Below are positions 6,091-13,090 of a stretch of DNA of 20,632 bases, piece after piece. Each line of letters opens with the position of its first letter. The first letter of the stretch is position 1. The notes below the pieces were generated by a model, which was not told where the DNA came from, searched no databases, and was given only the letters and a program-made list of their open reading frames with translations. The position numbers and the translations under genes were made by a program. The stretch covers positions 1-20,632 of the forward strand of contig JAZSOD010000056.1 in assembly GCA_045536775.1 (NCBI GenBank), written 5' to 3'. This stretch comes from UBA4717 sp045536775. GTDB lineage: Bacteria; Bacillota; Clostridia; Oscillospirales; CAG-272.

Positions 6091-6135
6091 TTCCGGCTTT
6101 TAATGATTGTTAAAACCAAGTGCAAGCTTAATAGA

Positions 6136-6173
6136 AAAAAGGACAGAGAATGTAAAAATTCTCTGTCCTTTTT
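6136..6173 (+). terminator. antiporter terminator, shared hairpin family
   Basis: Perfect 16-base stem: AAAAAGGACAGAGAAT (6136-6151) with its complement at 6158-6173, loop GTAAAA, ending in a T run. The GGACAGAGA core recurs as a second hairpin at 15530-15560. Confidence 0.9.
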
Positions 6174-6175
6174 CC

Positions 6176-6223
6176 GTAGGGGCGAACTGAGTTCGCCCGC
6201 GGGCGTTCACAGAACGCCCCTGC
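6176..6223. repeat. double-hairpin palindromic repeat
   Basis: GGGCGAAC-TGA-GTTCGCCC (6180-6198) is followed by GGGCGTTC-ACA-GAACGCCC (6201-6219). The outer GTAGGGGCG and CGCCCCTGC can also pair, so the whole unit can form a cruciform. The two stems are near mirror versions of each other (GCGAAC and GCGTTC). It resembles dispersed GTAGGGGCG-type repeats; no coding or terminator role is evident. Confidence 0.7.
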
Positions 6224-6291
6224 GAGATTATTATTTCAGCAAATTAAAACCTGTTTTATAGAAAACGCCCGTTGCGGTGTCCTTTTTGTGT

Positions 6292-6675
6292 CTATTTCTT
6301 TTCTTCTGCTTTTGTCGCTTCCTTAAGTCGCTTTTCCTTTTCCTTTATATGTATCTCCCAGTGTATGAGCAAAGCGATAAGGGCACGGATTATAATTACC
6401 ACTCCGAGAATTGCAAGCTCCTCGAGATTATGGATGATTACGGTTTTTATGATCTCTGCACCCATCTTGAATTCAAGCGACAGAGAAAGTGCTTTTTCGA
6501 GATCGACGTCATTTACAAACGGTTTTTTTCTTATGAAGTTTCTAATAATTTTTGTCAAAGCGCGGAAAGCACCTATGATTATTATGACAATTCCGACAAG
6601 CTCAAGAATACCTGCCGATATTTCTGCAAGAAAATAAAGTATATCTTTACAATGAGTCATAAAAGCTTCAAGCAT
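6292..6675 (-). CDS. DUF1622 family membrane protein
   Basis: A 127-residue membrane protein that I place in the DUF1622 family on its pattern LSLEFKMGAEIIKTVII at about residues 66-82, followed by LEELAILGVVIIIRALI and HWEI. A hydrophobic segment at about 18-40 is followed by a basic loop (RNFIRKKPF), then the family core with two closely spaced helices, and a strongly charged C-terminal tail rich in Lys and Glu (KEKEKRLKEATKAEEKK) on the cytoplasmic side. The start codon lies one base after the apbE stop, so the two are co-transcribed and probably translationally coupled. Family function is unknown; the context suggests a membrane partner of the flavin or Rnf system. Confidence 0.85.
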   Translation of the reverse strand: MLEAFMTHCKDILYFLAEISAGILELVGIVIIIIGAFRALTKIIRNFIRKKPFVNDVDLEKALSLSLEFKMGAEIIKTVIIHNLEELAILGVVIIIRALIALLIHWEIHIKEKEKRLKEATKAEEKK

Positions 6676-6676
6676 A

Positions 6677-7729
6677 TCATTTCTCCTTTACATACTTTTC
6701 AAATCCCGATGATGTGGTCTTATTGCCGCTTTCGTCCACCCACATCGCTTCGACCTCGCTCATTGATTCAACAAGCTCAAGCCCTGAGTCAAGCGGCAGA
6801 CAGAAGAGCGCGGTCGACAAAGCGTCGCCGAGTCCGGAGTCCATGCAAACCACCGACACCGACGCGAAATTCTCGGCAGGCATAAGCGTTTCAGGGTGTA
6901 TGATATGGTGATAACGCTTGCCGTCAACAACGTAGTAGCGCTGATATGAGCCGCTTGTTACTACCGATTCTCCGCTGACCCCGAGATACGCGAGGTAGTC
7001 TTCGCCCTCCGGGTCTTCTATTCCTACCGTCCACTCCGTGCCGTCGGGCTTAGTGCCGATCGAACGGATATTTCCGCCCACGTTTAGAATATACCCCGTG
7101 ATCCCCTTTTCTTCAAGCAAGCGCGCAACCATTTCGGTAGCGTAGCCCTTGGCGACCGCGCCAACGTCAAGCTTCATTTCGGGGTCGGTAAGGGTGACGG
7201 TGGAGTTTTCCTCGTCTATCACCATTTTCGTGATATCGGTATGCTCTGCCGCGAGCTTCAGCTTGTCCATTGGCGGAAGTGACGCCACTGCGGGATCGTC
7301 TTTTCCAAGCTCGCGGTAATCGTGCCAGAGCGACAACACGCTTCCCATAGCCACGTTGACCGTTCCGCCTGTCAGCGCGTACACCTCCCTTGCGTAAAGG
7401 AGCATATCGATGATCCGCTTATCAACGGTCACGGTGCGGTGAGCGCCGTCAACAAGCTCGTTTACGGTGCAGAGGTTTTCAAGCCCGTCAAAACGGTGGT
7501 ATATGGAATACAGACGGTGATACTCGCCAAGCTCTGACAATGCAAGGTCTGCAACCGCGTCAAACTCGGCTTCGGTATTCTCGTATCCGACGATAGTAAT
7601 GACCGTATCAAAGTAGTCCATAGAATACTCGGTATATTTATTTTTCTGAGGTTCTGATCCGCACGAGGAGAAACACGCGCAGATCAGGAGGCACAGCGCA
7701 AGCGCCGTGCGGCATATTCTCTGTTTCAT
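6677..7729 (-). CDS. apbE: FAD:protein FMN transferase lipoprotein
   Basis: ApbE moves FMN from FAD onto a threonine of exported proteins such as RnfG and RnfD, at D-x-x-[ST]-G-A-T motifs, using Mg2+. The 350-residue protein starts with a signal peptide and a lipobox-like end at about C19-C23 (LICACFSSCG), so it is anchored on the outer membrane face. Motifs: YFDTVITIVGY near the start, LDVGAVAKGYATE at 187-199, NVGGNI at 216-221, TSGSYQRYY at 258-266, HIIHPETLMPA at about 275-285, and DSGLGDALSTALF at about 297-309 with the metal-site Asp and Thr. I prefer the ATG at 7727-7729; a TTG five codons upstream overlaps the preceding terminator. Neither start has a strong ribosome site, and no clear promoter is visible, so expression may depend on readthrough from the lipoprotein gene. 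Confidence 0.95.
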   Translation of the reverse strand: MKQRICRTALALCLLICACFSSCGSEPQKNKYTEYSMDYFDTVITIVGYENTEAEFDAVADLALSELGEYHRLYSIYHRFDGLENLCTVNELVDGAHRTVTVDKRIIDMLLYAREVYALTGGTVNVAMGSVLSLWHDYRELGKDDPAVASLPPMDKLKLAAEHTDITKMVIDEENSTVTLTDPEMKLDVGAVAKGYATEMVARLLEEKGITGYILNVGGNIRSIGTKPDGTEWTVGIEDPEGEDYLAYLGVSGESVVTSGSYQRYYVVDGKRYHHIIHPETLMPAENFASVSVVCMDSGLGDALSTALFCLPLDSGLELVESMSEVEAMWVDESGNKTTSSGFEKYVKEK

Positions 7730-7742
7730 ATCCAGTTTAGAC

Positions 7743-7769
7743 AAAAAAAGGAGAGAACTCTCCTTTTTT
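7743..7769 (-). terminator. terminator between lipoprotein and apbE genes
   Basis: Read on minus: AAAAAAGGAGAG, a two-base turn, CTCTCCTTTTTTT. The stem (7744-7755 with 7758-7769) followed by seven T is a strong intrinsic terminator 24 bases after the lipoprotein stop codon and just before apbE. Confidence 0.87.
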
Positions 7770-7792
7770 GCGCTTATATTGAATTTGTTTGA

Positions 7793-8770
7793 TCAGTTCT
7801 TAGAAGCTGCCTTTACGAAGCCTGTAACGTAGATGGTGCAGCCTGCGCTCTGGAGGTCGTCAGTACCCTTGCCGTCATCTTTAACGAGACCTGCGATCTC
7901 GCTCGCGGTCTTGCCGATGCAAGCTGCGTCAAATGCTGCCGCCTGCTCGAACCATTCCTTGGTTGCGCCGCCGTATGCTACCATACCGTAGTTTGAGCCC
8001 TGGTTCTTCTTGGATACAACTGCCTTGGTTGTGTCGAGAGTTGCAACGCCTGTTGCATCGAACGTGAAGGATACTTCTACGCAGTCGCTGGAAGCGGCGA
8101 GTGCCTTGCCCTCAGCGTCTGTTGCTGCTGCAAAAGCATATACGGAAATCTTGTTGCTTCCGTTCTTTTCTTCGGTTGCATCGGTAAGTGTCTGCTCTGT
8201 AGCGATTCTTACCTTGATTGCAGCGTCTGCCTTAACCTCAACGGTTGCTGCGTTGTAAGCCTTTTCGATAGCTGCTACGAAGTCTGTGATAGTGATGGTG
8301 CAGCCTGCTGTCAGTACTTCGTCAGTACCCTTATCGCCGTTAACAACGAGAGCCTTTACCTCGTCGAGAGTCTTGCCGACAACTACCTTTTCAAAAGCGT
8401 CTGCCTGCTCGAACCATTCCTTAGCGGAGCCGCCGTACTTTACCATATTGTAATCGTTGCCAAGCTCGTACTTGGTCTTGAATTCGTTGTTTGCAACTGC
8501 CTTACCGTCTGCGGTAAAGTTTACTGTGTTGCTTGCGGTGTCAAGCTCGCAAGCTGCGATCTTGCCGTTTGCGTCAACGGTTACTGCCGCATAAGTAACG
8601 TCGAGCTTACCCGAGCCGTTCTTATCTTCAGTTGCGTCAGCCATTGTGGGGGCGCTGATGTATTCGCCTGCGCCAAACTTTACGGTTGCGGGCTCTGTAT
8701 TGCCGCAGCCAACGAGGGCCATAGGAATTACCGTAAGAAGGCAAAGTGTGAGTGCTAAAAACTTTCTCAT
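7793..8770 (-). CDS. two-repeat FMN-bind-like lipoprotein
   Basis: A 325-residue exported lipoprotein: signal peptide MRKFLALTLCLLTVIPMALV, lipobox end at C22. It holds two homologous domains, about residues 45-172 and 197-322. Each runs T-[ED]-[DE]-KNGS-xK, then D-A-x-GK, then Y-x-MV-x-YGG-x-x-KEWFEQA, VGKTLDE or IGKTASE, DKGTD or GKGTD, and closes with AGCTITITDFVAA (155-167) or AGCTIYVTGFVKA (309-321). The layout resembles FMN_bind domains such as RnfG, whose end reads SGATRTTDGYKQA, with AGCT in place of SGAT. Each domain has exactly two cysteines (74 and 157; 230 and 311). Its place next to apbE and rnf suggests an extracytosolic electron carrier, comparable to PplA of Listeria, a lipoprotein with two flavinylated domains. 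Covalent flavin is not certain because the D-x-x-S part is missing. A perfect promoter suggests high expression. Confidence 0.85.
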   Translation of the reverse strand: MRKFLALTLCLLTVIPMALVGCGNTEPATVKFGAGEYISAPTMADATEDKNGSGKLDVTYAAVTVDANGKIAACELDTASNTVNFTADGKAVANNEFKTKYELGNDYNMVKYGGSAKEWFEQADAFEKVVVGKTLDEVKALVVNGDKGTDEVLTAGCTITITDFVAAIEKAYNAATVEVKADAAIKVRIATEQTLTDATEEKNGSNKISVYAFAAATDAEGKALAASSDCVEVSFTFDATGVATLDTTKAVVSKKNQGSNYGMVAYGGATKEWFEQAAAFDAACIGKTASEIAGLVKDDGKGTDDLQSAGCTIYVTGFVKAASKN

Positions 8771-8809
8771 AATTGTGTCTCCTTAAAAATTATATTATTG
8801 AGCGTCAAT

Positions 8810-8838
8810 ATTATACTATATTGTTCACGGATTGTCAA
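8810..8838 (-). promoter_or_regulatory. consensus promoter of the lipoprotein gene
   Basis: Read on minus: TTGACA (8833-8838), 17-base spacer, TATAAT (8810-8815); both hexamers are perfect. AAGGAG stands before the ATG. With the terminator at 7743-7769 this makes a strong single-gene unit inside the Rnf neighbourhood. Confidence 0.93.
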
Positions 8839-8868
8839 CTATTTAACAAATATAAATCGCACTAGCAG

Positions 8869-9369
8869 CTAAATAATATTTTTGGTGTATTTTATCAAAA
8901 GCGAGCCGCAAATGCCGACGAGTATTCCCGCGACAGTTCCCGTTACGGTAAGCACGACGAGATAATATCCGAGCTCTGCCGTTTCAAGAAGCAGCATCGC
9001 CATAAGTATCTGACCGATATTGTGGCAGACTCCGCCCGCCACGCTGACTCCGATCTCCGACATAAAGCCGAGCCTTTTAAGCACCGTCATAACGAGCAGA
9101 CTCAGAGCTCCGCCCGCCAAGCTGTAAAGAAGAGCCATCACGTTGCCGAAAAGAATGCTTACCAGAATCATACGCAAAAGCGACACCCACATTGCAGGCA
9201 CCGCACCGCGTTTATAAAGCAGAAATATGATTATTATATTCGGCAGTCCCATCTTTATTCCCGGTATCGTGGGAAAGAGGGGCTGAAGAAGTATCTCAAC
9301 GTAAGCAAGGATAAGCGCGAGTGCCGTACAAAGTCCGAGAAAAGCCACGTTTTTTGAACTTTTTTTCAT
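8869..9369 (-). CDS. Gx transporter family membrane protein
   Basis: A 166-residue membrane protein of the Gx transporter family (also named heptaprenyl diphosphate synthase component I). Five or six hydrophobic segments cover almost the whole chain. Recognisable phrases are VAFLGLCTALALILAYVE at residues 8-25, PGIKMGLPNIIIIFLL at about 36-51, a central GNVMALLYSLAGGALSLLVM, and the GVCHNIGQ motif at about 113-120. Such proteins are repeatedly found beside NusG-domain-II proteins, Rnf and ApbE in Firmicutes. A role in supplying a flavin, quinone or isoprenoid component to the outer face is conjecture. It starts 14 bases after the preceding gene stop and closes the long Rnf transcript; no terminator is visible after it. 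Confidence 0.88.
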   Translation of the reverse strand: MKKSSKNVAFLGLCTALALILAYVEILLQPLFPTIPGIKMGLPNIIIIFLLYKRGAVPAMWVSLLRMILVSILFGNVMALLYSLAGGALSLLVMTVLKRLGFMSEIGVSVAGGVCHNIGQILMAMLLLETAELGYYLVVLTVTGTVAGILVGICGSLLIKYTKNII

Positions 9370-9383
9370 AACGCCGCCCTCTC

Positions 9384-9764
9384 TTATGCTATAACGTCGG
9401 GGGTATCCGACTCACCCTCGGTGATAACCGTGACCACTACCCTGTTCGGTAAGCAGACTATGCTCTCTCCGTTTCTGTATACGGGCGGATGAGAAACGCA
9501 TATCCCGTCGGGACAGGTAGCGCTTTCCATATACGCCTTGCCATCCTTTATGACGAGGCGGTTGACTCCGTCCGTACCCGAACGGATATCCTCGGTAATA
9601 CTGTCGGCAAGAGAGTAGACCGCGTATAGCTCACCGTCGACCGTGACCTTCACCGTATCTCCGCTCTCGCGAAGCACGTACAGGTAAAAAATTCCCACCG
9701 CGGCCGCCAAAAGCAGAGCCGCGATGAAGATGATATCGTTTTTAGTTTTTTTCTTCTCTTTCAT
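9384..9764 (-). CDS. NusG domain II-containing membrane protein
   Basis: A 126-residue protein with one N-terminal membrane anchor (about residues 10-30, IIFIAALLLAAAVGIFYLYV) and an exported NusG_II domain. The domain signature is clear: VTVDGELYAVYSL, then a CPDGIC motif near residue 84, and IVCLPNRVVVTV near 103, giving three cysteines on the outer face. Despite the name, this family is not a transcription factor. I place the ATG at 9762-9764, inside the end of rnfB, with AGGA close before it; a longer TTG start is less likely. The 23-base overlap with rnfB ties it to the Rnf operon, so a role in assembly or electron transfer at the outer face is plausible. Confidence 0.88.
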   Translation of the reverse strand: MKEKKKTKNDIIFIAALLLAAAVGIFYLYVLRESGDTVKVTVDGELYAVYSLADSITEDIRSGTDGVNRLVIKDGKAYMESATCPDGICVSHPPVYRNGESIVCLPNRVVVTVITEGESDTPDVIA

Positions 9765-10599
9765 ATTCCTGGGAAAGTGCGCCAAAATCGTAATCCTCGG
9801 GGAGATCGGGGAAAAATACGGTCTTAAGACAGCCCGTGGGACACTCGCTCACGCAAAGTCCGCAGTTTTCGCACTTGCCGTAATCGATGACCGCGAGATT
9901 GTTTTCAACCGTGATCGCGCCGTGAGGACAGGTCTTTTCGCACTTTTTACATCCTATACAAGCATTTTTACAAGCCTTACGGGCATCGGCGCCCTTCTGC
10001 TCGTTTGAACACATTACTACAATAGCAGTATTCTGCGGGAGCATAGTAATTATTTGTTTAGGACAAGTTTTTTCACACAAACGGCAACCAAGGCACCTCG
10101 AGGTGTCAACGTGCGCGATTCCGTCATCAAGACAGATAGCACCCGCAGGACACACGTTTGCACAGTCGCCGTAGCCGAGACAGCCGAAATGGCAGGCGTT
10201 CGTTCCACCGTACAGCATTGAAGCGGCAAGACAGGTTGAGATACCCTCGTATTTGGCAACGGGGTGGGTCGCCTCGCAATGACCGTTACAAGCCACGAAA
10301 GCAACAACGTCCTCGACCTCTTCTTTTTCAATGCCGAGAATATCGCTGATGGTGTCCGCAGTTTTCTGTGCGCCGGGTACGCAAAACGTCGGCTTTACAC
10401 CGCCATCTGCGAGAGCCGCGGCATAGTCGTCACAGCCCTTATAGCCGCACGCGCCGCAGTTTATTCCGGGTAAGCACTCTCTTATCTCCTTTTCAAGCGG
10501 ATTCTTCTCAACTGCAAAAAGCTTTGAGAAAACGAGAAGCAGAATACCTGCAAACAGAGAAATTGAAAGTATTACGATAAAAGCAGTTAAAATATCCAC
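9742..10599 (-). CDS. rnfB: Rnf complex subunit RnfB
   Basis: RnfB is the iron-sulfur subunit that accepts electrons from ferredoxin and passes them inward to the membrane subunits. The 285 residues have one N-terminal helix (about 3-25) and a four-Fe motif C48-x2-C51-x4-C56 with C73 (INCGACGYKGC). Four further cysteine sets follow at about 136/140/146/150, 169/172/175/179, 214/217/220/224 and 243/246/249/253, so up to five [4Fe-4S] clusters, more than proteobacterial RnfB and typical of anaerobic Clostridia. GTG at 10597-10599 is chosen as start because GGAGGT lies seven bases upstream; an earlier TTG would overlap rnfA. It is the last core rnf gene. Confidence 0.97.
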   Translation of the reverse strand: MDILTAFIVILSISLFAGILLLVFSKLFAVEKNPLEKEIRECLPGINCGACGYKGCDDYAAALADGGVKPTFCVPGAQKTADTISDILGIEKEEVEDVVAFVACNGHCEATHPVAKYEGISTCLAASMLYGGTNACHFGCLGYGDCANVCPAGAICLDDGIAHVDTSRCLGCRLCEKTCPKQIITMLPQNTAIVVMCSNEQKGADARKACKNACIGCKKCEKTCPHGAITVENNLAVIDYGKCENCGLCVSECPTGCLKTVFFPDLPEDYDFGALSQEYEREEKN

Positions 10600-10615
10600 A
10601 AGCAATACCTCCAAA

Positions 10616-11215
10616 TTACGCAAAAATGTTTTCGATTATACCGCCGAAGCCCATAAACGCAAGCGAAATAAAGGAAGCGGCGATAAGAGTAACCGCAAGT
10701 CCGCGGAAGGGGGTGGGGATGTTGGCTTCGTTGATACGCGAGCGAATTCCCGAGAACAGCACCATCGCAAGAAGAAATCCGAGTCCGACGCCGAGCGAGC
10801 TTACCATTGATTCGATGAAAGAATAGCCGTCGATGATGTTGTTGATGGTAACGCCGAGAACCGCACAGTTGGTCGTGATAAGAGGCAGATACACACCGAG
10901 TCCCTTATATAGGGAAGGCGACGTCTTTTTGAGGAACATCTCAAGCATCTGCACGAGTGTTGCGATGATCAGGATAAAGAGGATATTCTGAAGATATCCG
11001 AGCCCGAGAGTATCAAGAACAAAGCGCTGTATCGGCCAGGTCGCCGCCGTTGCAAGAAGCATTACTACCGTTACGGCAACACCCATTCCGACCGACTGAT
11101 TGAGTTTTTTGGATACACCAAGGAACGGGCAGATTCCGAGGAAGCGGCAAAGCACGTAGTTGTCAACAAAAACTGCCGACAGGAGTATTACCATAAGAAG
11201 CTTGAAGTTTTCCAT
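10616..11215 (-). CDS. rnfA: Rnf complex subunit RnfA
   Basis: RnfA is a six-helix membrane subunit of the Rnf complex (NqrE/RnfA family), which together with RnfE holds a membrane-embedded iron-sulfur centre. The 199 residues are nearly all hydrophobic and begin LLMVILLSAVFVDNYVLCRF, with the family phrase LCRFLGICPFLGVSK at about 22-36 and TTNCAVLGVTI at about 113-123; the cysteines in these two places are the conserved ones facing each other in the RnfA/RnfE pair. Its ATG shares one base with the rnfE stop (TGATG), so translation is coupled. Confidence 0.97.
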   Translation of the reverse strand: MENFKLLMVILLSAVFVDNYVLCRFLGICPFLGVSKKLNQSVGMGVAVTVVMLLATAATWPIQRFVLDTLGLGYLQNILFILIIATLVQMLEMFLKKTSPSLYKGLGVYLPLITTNCAVLGVTINNIIDGYSFIESMVSSLGVGLGFLLAMVLFSGIRSRINEANIPTPFRGLAVTLIAASFISLAFMGFGGIIENIFA

Positions 11216-11910
11216 CAGTTCTCCGCCTCCTTCTCTTTATTCGCGCATTCTCCCATGCGGCAGGTCGCCGCACTCGGACAACCCTTGCACGAGAATGACT
11301 TTTTGAGGGGTGCGCGCCCCTTTGTAATTGCATAAATAAGCGCTATGAGAAGTCCGTAAACGAGCAGACCGCCGGGCGCCTTTGTCAAGAACTCTATCTT
11401 GTACGCATCCATAAAGGGAATCGCAATTCCCGCAAAGGACGCCGCTCCGAACACCTCGCGGATGGTAGCCATCATACCGAGCGCCAGAGTAAATCCAAGT
11501 CCCATACCTATACCGTCAAGTGCCGCTGCTCCGACCGAGTTTTTACCTGCAAACATTTCGGCGCGTCCGAGAATGATACAGTTTACCGTGATCAAGTCGA
11601 GATAAACGCCGAGCGTTTCGTAAAGCCCCGGGAAGTATGCCTGTACGAGCATTTTTACTATGGTAACGAAGCCCGCGATAATTACTATGTAGCAGGGGAT
11701 ACGCATTGTTTCGGGGATTATCTTGCGAAGAAGCGAAATAAAAATGTTTGAACAAAGAAGAACTATAAGCGCCGCGATTCCCATACCTATCGCACCCGTG
11801 ACCGTTGTGGTGGTCGCAAGGGTGGGACAGGTGCCGAGAATGAGCACGAGCACGGGGTTTTCTTTTATAATACCGTTTGTAAGAGTGGAAAGACAGTTAT
11901 TCTTCTTCAT
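11215..11910 (-). CDS. rnfE: Rnf complex subunit RnfE with Cys-rich tail
   Basis: RnfE is the membrane partner of RnfA (NqrD/RnfE family). The 231 residues include NPVLVLILGTCPTLATTTT at about 19-37 and LITVNCIILGRAEMFA at about 125-140, with the two conserved family cysteines. Beyond the usual end, the cytoplasmic tail reads SCKGCPSAATCRMGEC, giving cysteines at about 208, 211, 217 and 222 in a C-x2-C-x5-C-x4-C spacing that could bind metal or an additional cluster. The ATG at 11908-11910 has GGGGAG upstream and lies one base after the rnfG stop; an upstream start inside rnfG is less likely. Confidence 0.96.
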   Translation of the reverse strand: MKKNNCLSTLTNGIIKENPVLVLILGTCPTLATTTTVTGAIGMGIAALIVLLCSNIFISLLRKIIPETMRIPCYIVIIAGFVTIVKMLVQAYFPGLYETLGVYLDLITVNCIILGRAEMFAGKNSVGAAALDGIGMGLGFTLALGMMATIREVFGAASFAGIAIPFMDAYKIEFLTKAPGGLLVYGLLIALIYAITKGRAPLKKSFSCKGCPSAATCRMGECANKEKEAEN

Positions 11911-11911
11911 A

Positions 11912-13090
11912 TCAGTTCTCCCCTCCGCCAAATGTTTTTACTGCCGCAAATGCACGCTCTATTGCCTGCTTGTAGCCGTCGGTTGTACGTGTTGCGCCCG
12001 AGATCGCGTCGATCTCGGTGTAGTTTTCCTCGGTCTTGCCTGCAAACTGAGAGTAGAAGCTCTCGTCTGCACAGGCGTCGCCGAGTCCGTCTGTTTCAGC
12101 CTCCGAAACGGTCAGGCAATCGATTATTTTTCCGTCGGGTGTCATTGACACGCGGACGATTATATATTCACCCGAGGCGGGATGGTACTTGTCACCGCCC
12201 TTGATACCGTAGCCTGCACCCTTGGTTTCAACAACAAAGTTGCCCGTTGCGGTCTTTTTCGCCGAGATCACCGTCTTGGACATATCGGGGTAAGCCGTAA
12301 TATCGATATCTTCCAGCACAGTCGACTGAATAAGCGCTACCGCGTCAGCAAGTGCCGCCGCGTTGTCAACGCCCTCTGTCACAACCGTACCGTCAGCATT
12401 CACACCTATAAACTGCTCACCCTGAACGAACACGTAGCCGCTACCGTTTTCTGCAGCATAAACCGCGTCAACGTTTTCGATAACTTCAACGAGGAAGAGC
12501 TTTTCAAATGCGCCCTCTCCTGCGGGAAGTGCCGCCGAAAGATTATCCGCAAGTATCTCTGCCTCCGTGCGTATATCAACGCTTCCGCCGCCGAGGATTA
12601 TCGCGGTATTCAGCGCGTCCTTGACTGCGTTCTTGTATGCAGCGGTAGTCTTGGTAGCGCCACCGATGGTATCGACCGAGTCAACTCCTGCCGCATCCTT
12701 ATTAAGGAAGTTTTCGCCGTAGGTCTTTTCCTTGCTGAGAGTTTCGTTTGAGGAGAGGCAGACAGCGCCTGTTACAACGCCTGCCCTGTCAACTCCGCAC
12801 ATAATGACCATATCTGTTCCATATCCTGCGGTTACAAGCTTTACGACGTAGCCGAGTCCCGAGCTCTCTCTGTATACCTCGGCCACGGTTGCGGGGAGAG
12901 TATAGTCGCCGAGCGCGACCGTCTCAAAGCCCGAGCCCTCGGGCATTACCTCAAGCAACGCCTTATTTGCCGAAGCATTCTGATTTTCTATTATGACAGG
13001 CTCTGTAACCGAGTTTGTAAGTGCCAAAAGCAACGTCATCACGGTACAGATACAAACGAATACCGAGAGGTTCTTTATACTGTTTTTCAT
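11912..13090 (-). CDS. rnfG: RnfG with two FMN-binding domains
   Basis: RnfG carries covalent FMN on the outer side of the membrane in the Rnf electron path. Family members are usually about 180-220 residues; this one has 392. After one N-terminal helix (about 7-27) there are two FMN_bind units. The first ends DTIGGATKTTAAYKNAV with candidate flavin threonine T146; the second ends DAISGATRTTDGYKQAI with T367, a perfect D-x-x-S-G-A-T site for ApbE. The first has Gly at the Ser position. Between them, about 170-280, is a linker domain without a recognised motif. The gene overlaps rnfD by four bases (ATGA), with GGGAGG as ribosome site. No frameshift is needed for the length, so it is a true duplication or fusion. 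Confidence 0.95.
   Translation of the reverse strand: MKNSIKNLSVFVCICTVMTLLLALTNSVTEPVIIENQNASANKALLEVMPEGSGFETVALGDYTLPATVAEVYRESSGLGYVVKLVTAGYGTDMVIMCGVDRAGVVTGAVCLSSNETLSKEKTYGENFLNKDAAGVDSVDTIGGATKTTAAYKNAVKDALNTAIILGGGSVDIRTEAEILADNLSAALPAGEGAFEKLFLVEVIENVDAVYAAENGSGYVFVQGEQFIGVNADGTVVTEGVDNAAALADAVALIQSTVLEDIDITAYPDMSKTVISAKKTATGNFVVETKGAGYGIKGGDKYHPASGEYIIVRVSMTPDGKIIDCLTVSEAETDGLGDACADESFYSQFAGKTEENYTEIDAISGATRTTDGYKQAIERAFAAVKTFGGGEN

Noticed and set aside
12182..12751. Long plus-strand frame antisense to rnfG
   Set aside because: A shadow of the rnfG frame; rnfG shows clear FMN domains and a ribosome site.
11912..13090. rnfG length as the result of a frameshift or fusion artefact
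   Set aside because: The frame is open from a good start to a stop, base use is uniform, and both ends overlap neighbours in the normal operon way.
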